DNA from: RDXT01 sp033762375
Lineage (GTDB): Bacteria; Bacteroidota; Bacteroidia; J057
NCBI GenBank assembly: GCA_033762375.1
Contig: JANRLQ010000002.1
Coordinates: 121,041 to 185,040, forward strand
Length of the DNA stretch: 64,000 nucleotides
Reading direction: 5' to 3'
Below are positions 8,224 through 18,917 of the stretch, piece after piece (within the stretch, counting starts at the first letter, position 1; the number at the start of each line of letters is the position of its first letter). A program made the translations under genes and the position numbers. A model generated the notes under the pieces. That model searched no databases. It had not been told where the DNA came from and was given only the letters and a program-made list of their open reading frames with translations.

Positions 8224-10121
8224 TGATTATCTTTTTTGACCTCCTCGACCTTGATGGTATGGCCGTGATCATGATCAGGCACACCTGCCGGGCGGGGGAA
8301 ACCATCCTCATACTCTACTTCCTCATCAGGGATATGCTGAGGCAGGTAGTCTTTTTTCACACCAGGCTTGCTGTAGTCGTAGGGCCAGCGATATACGTGA
8401 GGTATAGCACCTTCCCAGTTGCCATGGCCTGGCAGACGAGGGGTGGTCCACTCCAGTGTGTTAGCTTCCCAGGGGTTAGCAGGTGCTTTTACACCGAAGA
8501 AGATATTCCAGAAGAAGTTACCCAGGAAAATAAACTGAGAAACAGCACCGAGGATAGCAGCAACCGTGATAAATATCTCCAGGTCGGCAAATACACTCAT
8601 AAATGCAAATGCACTCTGGTCATAGTAGTGACGGGCTACACCACCGAGGCCCATGAAGTGCATCGGGAAAAATACCAGATACAACGACACGAAAGTCAGC
8701 CAGAAGTGGATATATCCGAGGCGGGGATTCATCATCCGGCCAAAAAGTTTCGGATACCAGTGATAGATACCGGCAAAAAACCCGAAGGCAGAAGCAGAAC
8801 CCATCACCAGGTGGAAGTGAGCCGTCACAAAGTAGGTATCGTGAAGCGGAATGTCCAGCGCAGCATTGCCCAGGAAGATACCGGTGATACCACCTGTGAT
8901 GAAGAAGGACACCAGCCCGATCGCAAACAGCATCGCCGGTGTAAACCGGATATTGCCGCGCCAGAGGGTCGTGATATAGTTAAAGGCTTTGACCGCAGAT
9001 GGTACCGCAATCACCAGCGTAAACAGCATAAACACAGTGCCGAGGAAGGGGTGCATACCCGTTACAAACATGTGGTGTGCCCACACGATGAAGGACAGGA
9101 AAGCAATACCCACCATTGACACAATCATCGCCTGATATCCGAAGATCGGCTTGCGGGAATTTACAGAGATGACCTCTGAAGAAATACCCAGTGCAGGCAG
9201 CAGTACGATGTACACTTCCGGGTGGCCCAGGAACCAGAACAAGTGCTGGAACAGAATCGGGCTTCCACCCTGGTAGTGCAGCGCCTCACCCCCGATAAAG
9301 ATATCGGAAAGAAAGAAGCTGGTACCGAGCAGACGGTCAAACGTCAGCAGCAGGGCTGCGGAGAACAGTACCGGGAAAGACAACACCCCGATGATGGCTG
9401 TCAGGAAAAAAGCCCAGATCGTAAGCGGCATGCGCAGCAGGCTCATACCCTCCGTACGCAGGTTCAGGACCGTCGTGATATAGTTGATGCTACCCATGAG
9501 CGATGATGCAATGAAGATCGCCATAGAAATCAACCAGAGTGTCATACCAGCTCCGGAACCCGGCATTGCCTGCGGCAGCGCACTGAGCGGCGGATAAATC
9601 GTCCAACCTGCACTGGCTGGTCCCCCGGACACAAACAGGGAGATAATCATCAGCACAGATGACACGAAGAAAAACCAGTACGACAGCATGTTAATAAAAC
9701 CAGAGGCCATATCGCGGGCACCCAGTTGCAGCGGAATCAGGAAGTTGCTGAAGGTTCCGCTCAATCCTGCCGTCAATACAAAAAATACCATGAAGGTACC
9801 GTGCATGGTCACCAGGGCCAGATAAAAATCAGGGCTGAGCTGACCTTCCGGTGCCCACTTGCTTCCCAGCAGGGCCTCCAGAATCCAGAATTTCATGTCC
9901 GGATAGGCCAGCTGAAGCCGGAACAGGGAAGACATCCCGATCCCGAGGATCGCCATAATAATACCTGTGATCAGGAATTGTTTGGCGATGGTCTTGTGGT
10001 CCTGGCTGAATACATATTTCGTCCAGAACGTCTCCGTATGATGGTGATGCCCGTGATCGTGGCCACCATGGCCGTGATCCTGGTGGGTATCGTGGTGAGC
10101 ATGTGCGAGAGTGTCTGCCAT
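8220..10121 (-). CDS. coxA: Cytochrome c oxidase subunit I (aa3-type)
   Basis: 633 aa catalytic subunit that reduces oxygen and pumps protons. It carries the CuB/Tyr-His site HPEVYIVLLP, the WAHHMFVTG histidines and the heme ligands in YFVTAHFHLVMGS. About 12 helices are followed by an extended C-terminal tail. The N-terminus (residues ~8-29) is extremely His-rich (HGHGGHDHGHHHH), unlike a standard subunit I. It follows the subunit II gene by 29 bases and overlaps ctaA. The presence of ctaA/ctaB suggests heme A at both sites. Confidence 0.96.
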   Translation of the reverse strand: MADTLAHAHHDTHQDHGHGGHDHGHHHHTETFWTKYVFSQDHKTIAKQFLITGIIMAILGIGMSSLFRLQLAYPDMKFWILEALLGSKWAPEGQLSPDFYLALVTMHGTFMVFFVLTAGLSGTFSNFLIPLQLGARDMASGFINMLSYWFFFVSSVLMIISLFVSGGPASAGWTIYPPLSALPQAMPGSGAGMTLWLISMAIFIASSLMGSINYITTVLNLRTEGMSLLRMPLTIWAFFLTAIIGVLSFPVLFSAALLLTFDRLLGTSFFLSDIFIGGEALHYQGGSPILFQHLFWFLGHPEVYIVLLPALGISSEVISVNSRKPIFGYQAMIVSMVGIAFLSFIVWAHHMFVTGMHPFLGTVFMLFTLVIAVPSAVKAFNYITTLWRGNIRFTPAMLFAIGLVSFFITGGITGIFLGNAALDIPLHDTYFVTAHFHLVMGSASAFGFFAGIYHWYPKLFGRMMNPRLGYIHFWLTFVSLYLVFFPMHFMGLGGVARHYYDQSAFAFMSVFADLEIFITVAAILGAVSQFIFLGNFFWNIFFGVKAPANPWEANTLEWTTPRLPGHGNWEGAIPHVYRWPYDYSKPGVKKDYLPQHIPDEEVEYEDGFPRPAGVPDHDHGHTIKVEEVKKDNH

Positions 10122-10150
10122 AATCAGGTACCGCTAATTAATCTCGATGG

Positions 10151-11227
10151 TTAATGAACTACCGTTTGCGCTGAAGCTGTTTGATCGGGTGCGGGCGTCT
10201 CCTGGGTAGCCGGTGCCGGAGCAGCAGGTTTCTCAGGATTGAGCTCGCGATAAGAGGCTATAAACGTTTTTTGCTGAGCAAGCCATGCCTTGTACTCTTC
10301 CATGGTCACCACCCGCACAGGCAGGCGCATATTCCAGTGACCACCGCCGCATATCTGCTGGCAAGACATTTCGTACTCAAAGGCATCATTGCCGGTTTGG
10401 AGCCGCATATCAGCCGTGGTGATCGTCGGCTTGAAGTGAAACCGGGTAGTCATACCTGGCACAGCATCCATTTTCACCCGGAAGTGCATGAGGGTAGCAC
10501 TGTGCAGCACATCACGGGAGCGGATCTTCAGCTCGATGTCCGTATTGACAGGAATTACCAGCTCACTTACGACGAGATCATCAAAGCCACGCTTGTCGTC
10601 CAGGTTAAAACCCAGGCTATTGCCTTTAGCTTCATTGATCAGAAACACACTTGTCTCCCCAAACTCCAGATCAGAACCAGGATACCGGGCTGTCCAGGCA
10701 AACTGCTTGCCATTCAGCTCGATATTCAGGGCATTGTCCGGAGCAGGACCCGTCACATCGTTCCATACAATCACCCCACGCAGGACAAGTGCCGTCAGTA
10801 CTATCGCAGGCACCACCGTCCAGAGGACTTCAATACGGTTGTTGTGAGGATAGTACAGCGCTTTCTGCCCTTCGCGGTAGCGGTACTTCCAGGAAAAATA
10901 GAACAACAGGATATTGGTCAGGACCGTCACAAAAACTGCAACAGCCATTGTCCACCAGAACATGTTGTCTATCACCTGTCCGTGCTCAGAGGCTGCATTG
11001 TAGGTCATCACCATCTCCTTGCTCCAAGCCATAGAAGACAGGAAAGCAGCTGGCAGACCTGCAATGATAAACAGCAGCAGCAAGGCACCATTTACAGCAT
11101 TTGGATCCCACTTAGCAAATGGGTCCAGATCTTTGAGGCGGAAAATCAGGTAGAGGTTGAGGCAAACGATCAGCAAAATGCCGATCAACATGGCCTGGGC
11201 TACCCCTATGAGCATTTGTGCGTCCAT
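10151..11227 (-). CDS. coxB: Cytochrome c oxidase subunit II
   Basis: 358 aa. Three hydrophobic segments near the N-terminus (one more than usual) are followed by a cupredoxin domain. The CuA ligands are visible: a His in VLHSATLMHFRV and then CQQICGGGHWNM, which supplies Cys, Cys, His and Met; the usual Glu between the cysteines is Gln here, but that position binds through its backbone. No cytochrome c domain is fused, so electrons probably come from ActE or a separate cytochrome c. The tail is Pro/Ala-rich. It lies 91 bases after actF and 29 before subunit I. Confidence 0.95.
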   Translation of the reverse strand: MDAQMLIGVAQAMLIGILLIVCLNLYLIFRLKDLDPFAKWDPNAVNGALLLLFIIAGLPAAFLSSMAWSKEMVMTYNAASEHGQVIDNMFWWTMAVAVFVTVLTNILLFYFSWKYRYREGQKALYYPHNNRIEVLWTVVPAIVLTALVLRGVIVWNDVTGPAPDNALNIELNGKQFAWTARYPGSDLEFGETSVFLINEAKGNSLGFNLDDKRGFDDLVVSELVIPVNTDIELKIRSRDVLHSATLMHFRVKMDAVPGMTTRFHFKPTITTADMRLQTGNDAFEYEMSCQQICGGGHWNMRLPVRVVTMEEYKAWLAQQKTFIASYRELNPEKPAAPAPATQETPAPDQTASAQTVVH

Positions 11228-11318
11228 ACAATCTTCTTGCGCTTAGACCGGAATTACAGTATCAACTATGCCTCCGGTGTTTTGTTGACAAACGTATAGA
11301 ATTTTTTTGATACTTATG

Positions 11319-12848
11319 TTACACGGCCCCGGTTGTGTGGTGCAGGCTCTCCTCCAGGTAGGGATGTTTGAGCGGCACAAGGTTGCTGCTGGTGAGCGCA
11401 CGGAATACCACGTACACAAACAAGCCTGCAAATGCCATAAACATACCGATCTCAATCAGTCCGATGCCCGGATTCTGGCCTACTGCTCCCGGCATGATCA
11501 TCAGGAACAAGTCATGCCAGCGGCCATACAGTACGATAACTGCTACCGGTACATAGGTCAGGAACTTGCGTTTGGCATTCCGGGTCATCAGCATGAAAAA
11601 CGGAAGGACAAAGTTGATGATGATGTTGCTGTAGAAGAAGAAAGAGTATCCGAGATACTGATGATCTTCTACCCGGTACCGCTTGACATAATAAATACCT
11701 TCCTCTGGGATGTTGGCATACCAAATGAGCAGGTACTGCGCAAGCCAGATATAAGCCCAGAAAATGCTGAAGCCGAAGGTGTATTTACCGAGGTCATGGA
11801 AGTGTGCGTCATTGACCCACTTCATGTACCCCTGGGTTTTGAGATAAGCCGTGATCAGGTAGATGGTGGCATTGGCGATGACCATAGACCCACCGAAGAT
11901 ATACACCCCAAAAATGGTGCTGAACCAGTGTGGCTCCAGGGATTTGATCCAGTCAATCGCGTACAGGCAGTAGGATATCGCAAAAAAGATGATAAACAAT
12001 GCAGATATCACCTCAGAGCGCTTGAAATGAAACAGGCCACCCTCACGGTCCTGGTCGTGGGAAAGCTTACGCAGGTACAGTGCTGCCGCGATCCAAACCC
12101 CAAAAAATACCACGCTGCGAGCAATAAAGAAGCCTTTGTTCAGATAGGCACGTTTGGCATCAATAAGCGGGTCTGCATTTTCAGGAACAATCAGCCATTC
12201 GTACAATTGGTCCATGAAAAAGAACAGGGCCACAAATCCTACGACCCCTACCGGCAACCACTGGGTGATGGCCTCGGGCACCCGCATGATAGCTGTATGC
12301 CAGCCAGCATTGCCTACCCGGTGGATCGTGAGGAAAAACATGGATCCCATCGCGATACAGAAAAAATACACACTGCACAGCAGCAGGTTGGCCAGGATAC
12401 GACCCATCACCCCTGTATCATGATGCTCGCCATGTCCGGCAGCTGCGTGGTCACCATCAGCATGAGCGGCATCAGGGTGTACAGCACCCTCCTGGTGTGT
12501 ATCGTCATGTGCAGCCTCGCCGGAATGGGCATCAGCAGGGGTTTCTGTATGAGGCGCTTCATGTGAACCTTCCTCATGGGTGCCTTCCTGATGGGTACCC
12601 TCCTGGTGAGTGCCGTCCTGATGGGCATCCTGAGGATTAGAGACCGGCTGGATCACCAGTTGCTCTGTCCGCTGGCTATGTCCCTCGTGAGAGGCATCTG
12701 CCGGAGTATCTTTTTTCTTACCGGACTCCAGAAATATACCGGCTATCAGCAGCACCAGTCCCACGCCAACCAAGCCCAGCGCGATTTGGGTGAGCCGTCC
12801 GGTCATGGTGTACCGCTCAGTAAGTTGCTCTTGTGTGAAATGTCCCAT
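11319..12848 (-). CDS. actF: Alternative complex III subunit ActF (quinone-binding subunit 2)
   Basis: 509 aa membrane protein of the NrfD-like type, about ten helices, matching ActF of alternative complex III. The first helix (~22-40) is followed by a ~90-residue soluble, His/Glu/Thr-rich stretch (54-143) that includes four 5-residue units of the GTHQE type (79-98). The rest (GSMFFLTIHRVGNAGW, SLEPHWFSTIFGVY) is typical. It is the last act gene, 31 bases after actE and 91 before subunit II. ActF and ActC carry the quinol-side membrane part of the complex. Confidence 0.92.
   Translation of the reverse strand: MGHFTQEQLTERYTMTGRLTQIALGLVGVGLVLLIAGIFLESGKKKDTPADASHEGHSQRTEQLVIQPVSNPQDAHQDGTHQEGTHQEGTHEEGSHEAPHTETPADAHSGEAAHDDTHQEGAVHPDAAHADGDHAAAGHGEHHDTGVMGRILANLLLCSVYFFCIAMGSMFFLTIHRVGNAGWHTAIMRVPEAITQWLPVGVVGFVALFFFMDQLYEWLIVPENADPLIDAKRAYLNKGFFIARSVVFFGVWIAAALYLRKLSHDQDREGGLFHFKRSEVISALFIIFFAISYCLYAIDWIKSLEPHWFSTIFGVYIFGGSMVIANATIYLITAYLKTQGYMKWVNDAHFHDLGKYTFGFSIFWAYIWLAQYLLIWYANIPEEGIYYVKRYRVEDHQYLGYSFFFYSNIIINFVLPFFMLMTRNAKRKFLTYVPVAVIVLYGRWHDLFLMIMPGAVGQNPGIGLIEIGMFMAFAGLFVYVVFRALTSSNLVPLKHPYLEESLHHTTGAV
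12555..12614 (-). repeat. Tandem 15-bp repeat coding for GTHQE units in actF
   Basis: About four degenerate 15-bp copies encode GTHQE, GTHQE, GTHEE and GSHEA in the ActF linker. It lies within a longer His-rich region (12420-12623). Slippage-prone, so copy number may vary between strains. Confidence 0.75.
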
Positions 12849-12879
12849 TTTTCAGGTGATTTCTTGTTGACTTCTTGGA

Positions 12880-13605
12880 TTAATTAGTAGCGGCAACTGC
12901 GGGCGTAGCCGGAGCAGCGGGTGCGGCAGCAGCCTGACCTTTCTCCTGAAACTCCTGAATATAACAGATGACTTCCCAGCGTTGCTGTGGGGTGATCTGG
13001 GCTGCATAAGAACCCATGCTGTTTTTACCCCAGGTGATGGAGTGAAACATCTTCCCGGCAGTAAGATTAAGGGTCGAATAGGCAGGAACCCCGCCATATA
13101 CACCTTTTTGCACGAGAATACCCTTTCCATCACCCGCTGCACCATGACACATGATACAGAAGGTTTCGTACACTACTTTCCCACGCTCATAACTCTGCTG
13201 AGAGCAGTTAAAGTCAGTAGCGTTGGTGGCAGGATTGTTGAGCGGGCTCAGGTAGGTGTTGGCGGCCTCGTACCCTTCGAGGGTATTGGGATGCGGATAC
13301 GGTGTGTATGCTTCCTCTATATACCAGGAGCTGGCACGAGGCACAGTCCCTTCAGGTGCACGCTGTGCCGCCAGGCCATCAGCAAAGTACTTCACTTTGC
13401 CATCTTGGGGGATGCCCACATAGTTGCCACCGATCCAGACGTCATTCATCTCCGTCTGAGAGTAAGGCTCCAGCGGCAGTGAATTGTACATGTTGGGGGC
13501 GTACTCGATATTACGCTTGGACTTATCGTAATAACATCCGGTAGCGACCAGGGCCAGCACAACCAGGGCCGCCGGGGTACGCAGGGTATGGATGAACGGA
13601 TTCAT
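12880..13605 (-). CDS. actE: Alternative complex III subunit ActE (monoheme cytochrome c lipoprotein)
   Basis: 241 aa. A lipoprotein signal peptide ends in VATGCYYD (lipid-modified Cys at ~23), then a cytochrome c domain with a single CIMCH heme site and a MGSY axial-Met region. ActE is the exit cytochrome that passes electrons from the complex to the oxidase or soluble cytochrome c. The C-terminus is an Ala/Pro tail. It starts three bases after the actD stop. Confidence 0.92.
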   Translation of the reverse strand: MNPFIHTLRTPAALVVLALVATGCYYDKSKRNIEYAPNMYNSLPLEPYSQTEMNDVWIGGNYVGIPQDGKVKYFADGLAAQRAPEGTVPRASSWYIEEAYTPYPHPNTLEGYEAANTYLSPLNNPATNATDFNCSQQSYERGKVVYETFCIMCHGAAGDGKGILVQKGVYGGVPAYSTLNLTAGKMFHSITWGKNSMGSYAAQITPQQRWEVICYIQEFQEKGQAAAAPAAPATPAVAATN

Positions 13606-13608
13606 GGG

Positions 13609-14124
13609 TCAGACTTCTTTTTCGGTGATTTCAAAAGCGCCGTGCTCTACCAGTACCTTGCGGATGGCAGCCTCATCGCTGATTTTATTTTTGTCAATCG
13701 CTACCACAAACACATCATCGGTCTGACGGTCATCCATCAGGACCGCTTTTTTACCAGGCCAGTAATTGCCCACGATAAAAAAGGTAAGTACCATTCCGTG
13801 TGCGGCAAAAAGTACGGTCATCTCAAAAGCAATCGGCGCAAAGTCCGGGAAAGGAAGCGCGGGCTTGCCCCCGATATTCATAGGCCATACCAGTCCGTAG
13901 ATGATACTCATCATGATCACCCCGGTGGTGCCTCCGATCAGGCCGTAGATAAAAGACGCTACCGTCAGGCGGGTACGCTTAATATACAGGAAGGGCTCAA
14001 TGCCGTGGATCGGGAAGGGTGAAAACACATCGTACACCAGTACCCGGTCTTTTTTAAACTGGGCAAGGGCTTCCAGCACATGGTCAGGATTCCAAAACTT
14101 GCCGAGCAGAAGATTACGGTTCAT
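13609..14124 (-). CDS. actD: Alternative complex III subunit ActD (DUF3341)
   Basis: 171 aa DUF3341 protein: a cytoplasmic segment with YDVFSPFPIHGIE, two membrane helices (~53-80 and ~95-122), and a C-terminal domain. ActD is a structural membrane subunit of alternative complex III with no cofactor. Its position between actC and actE is the standard order. Confidence 0.93.
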   Translation of the reverse strand: MNRNLLLGKFWNPDHVLEALAQFKKDRVLVYDVFSPFPIHGIEPFLYIKRTRLTVASFIYGLIGGTTGVIMMSIIYGLVWPMNIGGKPALPFPDFAPIAFEMTVLFAAHGMVLTFFIVGNYWPGKKAVLMDDRQTDDVFVVAIDKNKISDEAAIRKVLVEHGAFEITEKEV

Positions 14125-14159
14125 ATAGAGGGGGTCCGTTGATTTGTCCAGGGGTAAGA

Positions 14160-15569
<1,410 letters not shown>

Positions 15570-15623
15570 ATGCAGCGGTTAATCTTGAGTTCGGTTGGTA
15601 AACGAATACACGGCTGAGTGGGC

Positions 15624-18600
15624 TTATCCTTTGGTGTAGGTCTGCTCCTTTATGCGGGCTTGCTCTTTCTCCTTGCCTTCAGCCTCGGAACGGTTGCGCA
15701 CGAGGGCGAGATACTGTACGTTAGGCTGGGCCTTAACATCCTCCAGCACGACATAACTCCGGTCCTCACGGAAGAGGCGGGAGACCTCGCTTTTCTCGTC
15801 ATTGAAGTCACCGAAGACAATAGCACCGGTCGGACAAGACTGCTGACAAGCGGTCTTAATGCTACCGTCCTCTGGTTTTACTGCAGAGCCGTCTGAGTTG
15901 AGGGAGGTACCAGCCGTTACTTTTGCCCGGAGTTTACCCTCCTGGAGGCGCTGCACGCAGAAGGTACACTTCTCCATAACCCCCCGGAAACGAACGGTCA
16001 CGTCAGGGTTCAGCACGAGACGGCCCAGTTCGTGGTGGGTATAATAGTCCCCGAAGAGCGGGGCGTCGTTGAAGTAGTTGAACCAGTTGAACCGGCGTAC
16101 TTTGTACGGACAGTTGTTGGCGCAGTAGCGGGTACCTACACAACGGCTGTAGGTCATCTGGTTCAGGCCCTCATTGCTGTGAATCGTAGCCAATACCGGA
16201 CATACCGTCTCACAAGGAGCGTTGTCGCAGTGCTGACACATCATCGGCTGGAATACCACATCCGGATTTTCGGAGTCACCGCTGTAATACCGGTCAATCC
16301 GCATCCAGTGCATCTCGCGGCGGCGGGCCACTTCTTTTTTGCCTACAACCGGGATATTGTTTTCTGCCTGACAAGCCACTACACAAGCACCGCAGCCGGT
16401 ACACTTGTTGAGGTCCACTGCCATCTTCCAGTGAATCAGGCGTTTGGTCTCAGGATCTTTGTAGTGGGTATCCCAGAGGGTAACCAGGTGCTTACGGGTT
16501 TCATCCCGCTCTGCTACGTGTTTAGCATAGCCACCATTGTTGTACTCATAGGTAGTAGTTGCCTCGATGATACGCTCGGTGCGGTCAAAGTCAGCCCCAA
16601 ACTGTACGCCTTTGGCGGGGTCATACATGGTATTGAAGGTCTGGGTCAGGGCCAGGGTATATGTATCCCCTGTCTGGGACACCGATACGCGGGATGCTGT
16701 ATAGCTCAGCGCACCATTCACAAATGAAACGAATGGATATACGTTAGCACCAGCTACCTGACGGCCATTTTTCAGCTCACCATTGGCCTGGGCACATACT
16801 TTACCGCCCTGGCTACCAAACCCGAGGGCAATGCCCAGGGTATTGCGTGCCTGACCTACCTGGATCATCGCAGGCATGTAGAGCGTGGACTCCCCGATTT
16901 TCACCGCCAGTACATCCCCATTCTGAACGCCTTTTTCCTTAGCCCAGGTCACCGGTACGGTTACGTAGTTGTCCCAGGTACATTTGGAGACAGGATCAGG
17001 CAGTTCCTGAAGCCAGGGGTTGTTGGCGGATTTGCCGTCCCGGATGCTTACTTTCTGGTAGAATACGATGTCAAAGGTTTCTGTGGCATCCAGGGAGAAA
17101 CTTGCCATCAGTTTAGAAGCACTGTCCTGAAGATCAGGCTCCGTAAAGCTCGCAGAAGCAGCTGCTGCCGGCAGGGTGACAATACCCTTGCGGAGCGCTT
17201 CCATCCAGGCACCCCGGAAGTCAGCAGCACCTGCCAGCACGTTGGTCTGCCAGTAGGCTTTCACGTAGTCCACGAATTTTTCGTTTTTACCAGCCCAGCG
17301 CAGGAAGGACTGACCAGCCTGCCGGGTGTTAAAAATCGGATTGATCGTGGGCTGTATCACGCTGACATGGGTGGCAGCCACACGGGCATCGCCCCATGAC
17401 TCCAGATAATGTGAGTCCGGGCATACATACTGGCAGGCCTTGGCAGTCTCATCAGCCTTGGGAGAAAGTGAGACCGAAAGCGTAACCTTGCTCAGCGCCT
17501 GGGTGATATCAGCAGCGTAAGGCGTATTGTAGAGCGGATTGGCGTCGTAAAAAACAACCCCGCCGATCTTACCAGCTTTGAGGTCCGCTACAAATGCAGC
17601 CATGTCCTCGTCGTTGCCCTGCGCAAAATAAGACGGATTGTCTATGTCGAGGGTCGTACCATAACTGCCGAGCATATTGTTGATCGCAGCGACGATGAGC
17701 TGGGCAGCTACGTCATTGGTACCACAGACCACCAGACCTTTATTGCCGGCAGCCAGCAGGTCTTTGGCGGCAATATCCAGGCCGCTCATGGCCACATCAA
17801 ACTGCGGGGCACGCAGCTCGGGGCGACCTTTTGCCTTGGCAATTTTGTTGTACAGATTGATCAGCGCCGCGCCCATGTTGTGAGCATCCACCGGGAAACG
17901 CAGGTCAGCCTTAGCGCCCGTGAGGGACATCAGCGGCTCAATCTGGAGGTGGCGGGACATCGGCTTTTTAGGGTCGCGGTTGACGACGTATGCCGCAGAA
18001 TATACTTCCGGAGCGACCCATGAACCCAGGAAATCACAGTCAAAGCTCACGATGGTCATGGCTTTGTCGAAGTGATAGGTGGGCAGGGCGTTTTTACCGA
18101 AAGCCTGCGCATGTGCCGTGCGGAGAGCAGATACAGAGGCTGGATCGTAGGTCACGTGTTTGCCGTCAGCAAACCGGGCCAGCAGTTCATTGATAGCCTG
18201 CTGCACAGACGGGCTGAGTACTGTGCCGGATACCACCCGGAAGGCACCGCCCGCAGCGATGATCTGATCTATTTTTTGGGAGATCTCGCGGTCCACATCT
18301 TCCCAGGAGGCTGTATTGCCACCTTTAGAAGGTGTCTGGAGACGCTCAATGTCATAGAGGCTCAAAAGGCTGGCCTGGGCCAGGGCGGAGAGTCCACCTT
18401 TGGTGAGGGGAGAGTCCGGGTTGCCTTCCAGCTTGATGGGGCGGCCTTCGCGTGCCCGCACGAGTACGGGCGCACCATTAGGGGCCGTAGAGGCGTACCA
18501 GTTGGCAACACCCGGGATGATATCATCCGGCTTATTGACGTAAGGGATGGCTTTTTTGACAGGTCCCTCGGCACAAGCGGCCAGGGCAGCGGCTGACATA

Positions 18601-18782
18601 CCGAAGCCCAGGATTTTGAGGAAGTCCCGGCGGCTGGCTTGCTGCTCCAGCGACTCATCAGATACCTCGGCCATGACCTTCTCGATAGACATATCGGTCG
18701 GGAACTCGCGGGAAGCGTTGGCCAGAAATTCCGGAGTTTGCTCCAGCTCTTCTATGCCTCTCCAATATTTAGGTCTGCTCAT
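15624..18782 (-). CDS. actB: Alternative complex III subunit ActB (molybdopterin-like/iron-sulfur fusion, Tat-type)
   Basis: 1052 aa. A Tat-like motif (SRRDFLKILGFG, ~50-60) precedes a molybdopterin-oxidoreductase-like domain (~70-720). The C-terminal ferredoxin-like domain (~770-1000) has four cysteine clusters beginning CTGCGACVVACQAEN, CQHCDNAPCETVC, CVGTRYCANNC and CTFCVQ/ACQQSCPTG. In known alternative complex III the first domain has lost molybdenum; the clusters carry electrons between the quinol site and the ActA hemes. It starts 135 bases after the actA stop, the largest gap inside the act genes; no terminator is visible there. Confidence 0.95.
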   Translation of the reverse strand: MSRPKYWRGIEELEQTPEFLANASREFPTDMSIEKVMAEVSDESLEQQASRRDFLKILGFGMSAAALAACAEGPVKKAIPYVNKPDDIIPGVANWYASTAPNGAPVLVRAREGRPIKLEGNPDSPLTKGGLSALAQASLLSLYDIERLQTPSKGGNTASWEDVDREISQKIDQIIAAGGAFRVVSGTVLSPSVQQAINELLARFADGKHVTYDPASVSALRTAHAQAFGKNALPTYHFDKAMTIVSFDCDFLGSWVAPEVYSAAYVVNRDPKKPMSRHLQIEPLMSLTGAKADLRFPVDAHNMGAALINLYNKIAKAKGRPELRAPQFDVAMSGLDIAAKDLLAAGNKGLVVCGTNDVAAQLIVAAINNMLGSYGTTLDIDNPSYFAQGNDEDMAAFVADLKAGKIGGVVFYDANPLYNTPYAADITQALSKVTLSVSLSPKADETAKACQYVCPDSHYLESWGDARVAATHVSVIQPTINPIFNTRQAGQSFLRWAGKNEKFVDYVKAYWQTNVLAGAADFRGAWMEALRKGIVTLPAAAASASFTEPDLQDSASKLMASFSLDATETFDIVFYQKVSIRDGKSANNPWLQELPDPVSKCTWDNYVTVPVTWAKEKGVQNGDVLAVKIGESTLYMPAMIQVGQARNTLGIALGFGSQGGKVCAQANGELKNGRQVAGANVYPFVSFVNGALSYTASRVSVSQTGDTYTLALTQTFNTMYDPAKGVQFGADFDRTERIIEATTTYEYNNGGYAKHVAERDETRKHLVTLWDTHYKDPETKRLIHWKMAVDLNKCTGCGACVVACQAENNIPVVGKKEVARRREMHWMRIDRYYSGDSENPDVVFQPMMCQHCDNAPCETVCPVLATIHSNEGLNQMTYSRCVGTRYCANNCPYKVRRFNWFNYFNDAPLFGDYYTHHELGRLVLNPDVTVRFRGVMEKCTFCVQRLQEGKLRAKVTAGTSLNSDGSAVKPEDGSIKTACQQSCPTGAIVFGDFNDEKSEVSRLFREDRSYVVLEDVKAQPNVQYLALVRNRSEAEGKEKEQARIKEQTYTKG

Positions 18783-18917
18783 TGCTGATATGTTGTGTGA
18801 TGAAAAGAAAGGAAGCCTGAAGGTCTTGCCAGCATCTCACTGGGCCTGCATCACGGGACGCACTGGCGCAGGTTCAGGTTCCGCTCGTTCTGGTTGGAGG
18901 GTTAGGTAAGAATCAGA

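Noticed and set aside
10181..11299. 372-codon open frame antisense to oxidase subunit II
   Set aside because: His/Gln-rich nonsense reading opposite a gene with intact CuA ligands.
11307..12566. 419-codon open frame antisense to actF
   Set aside because: No recognisable domain and fully covered by a standard alternative complex III gene.
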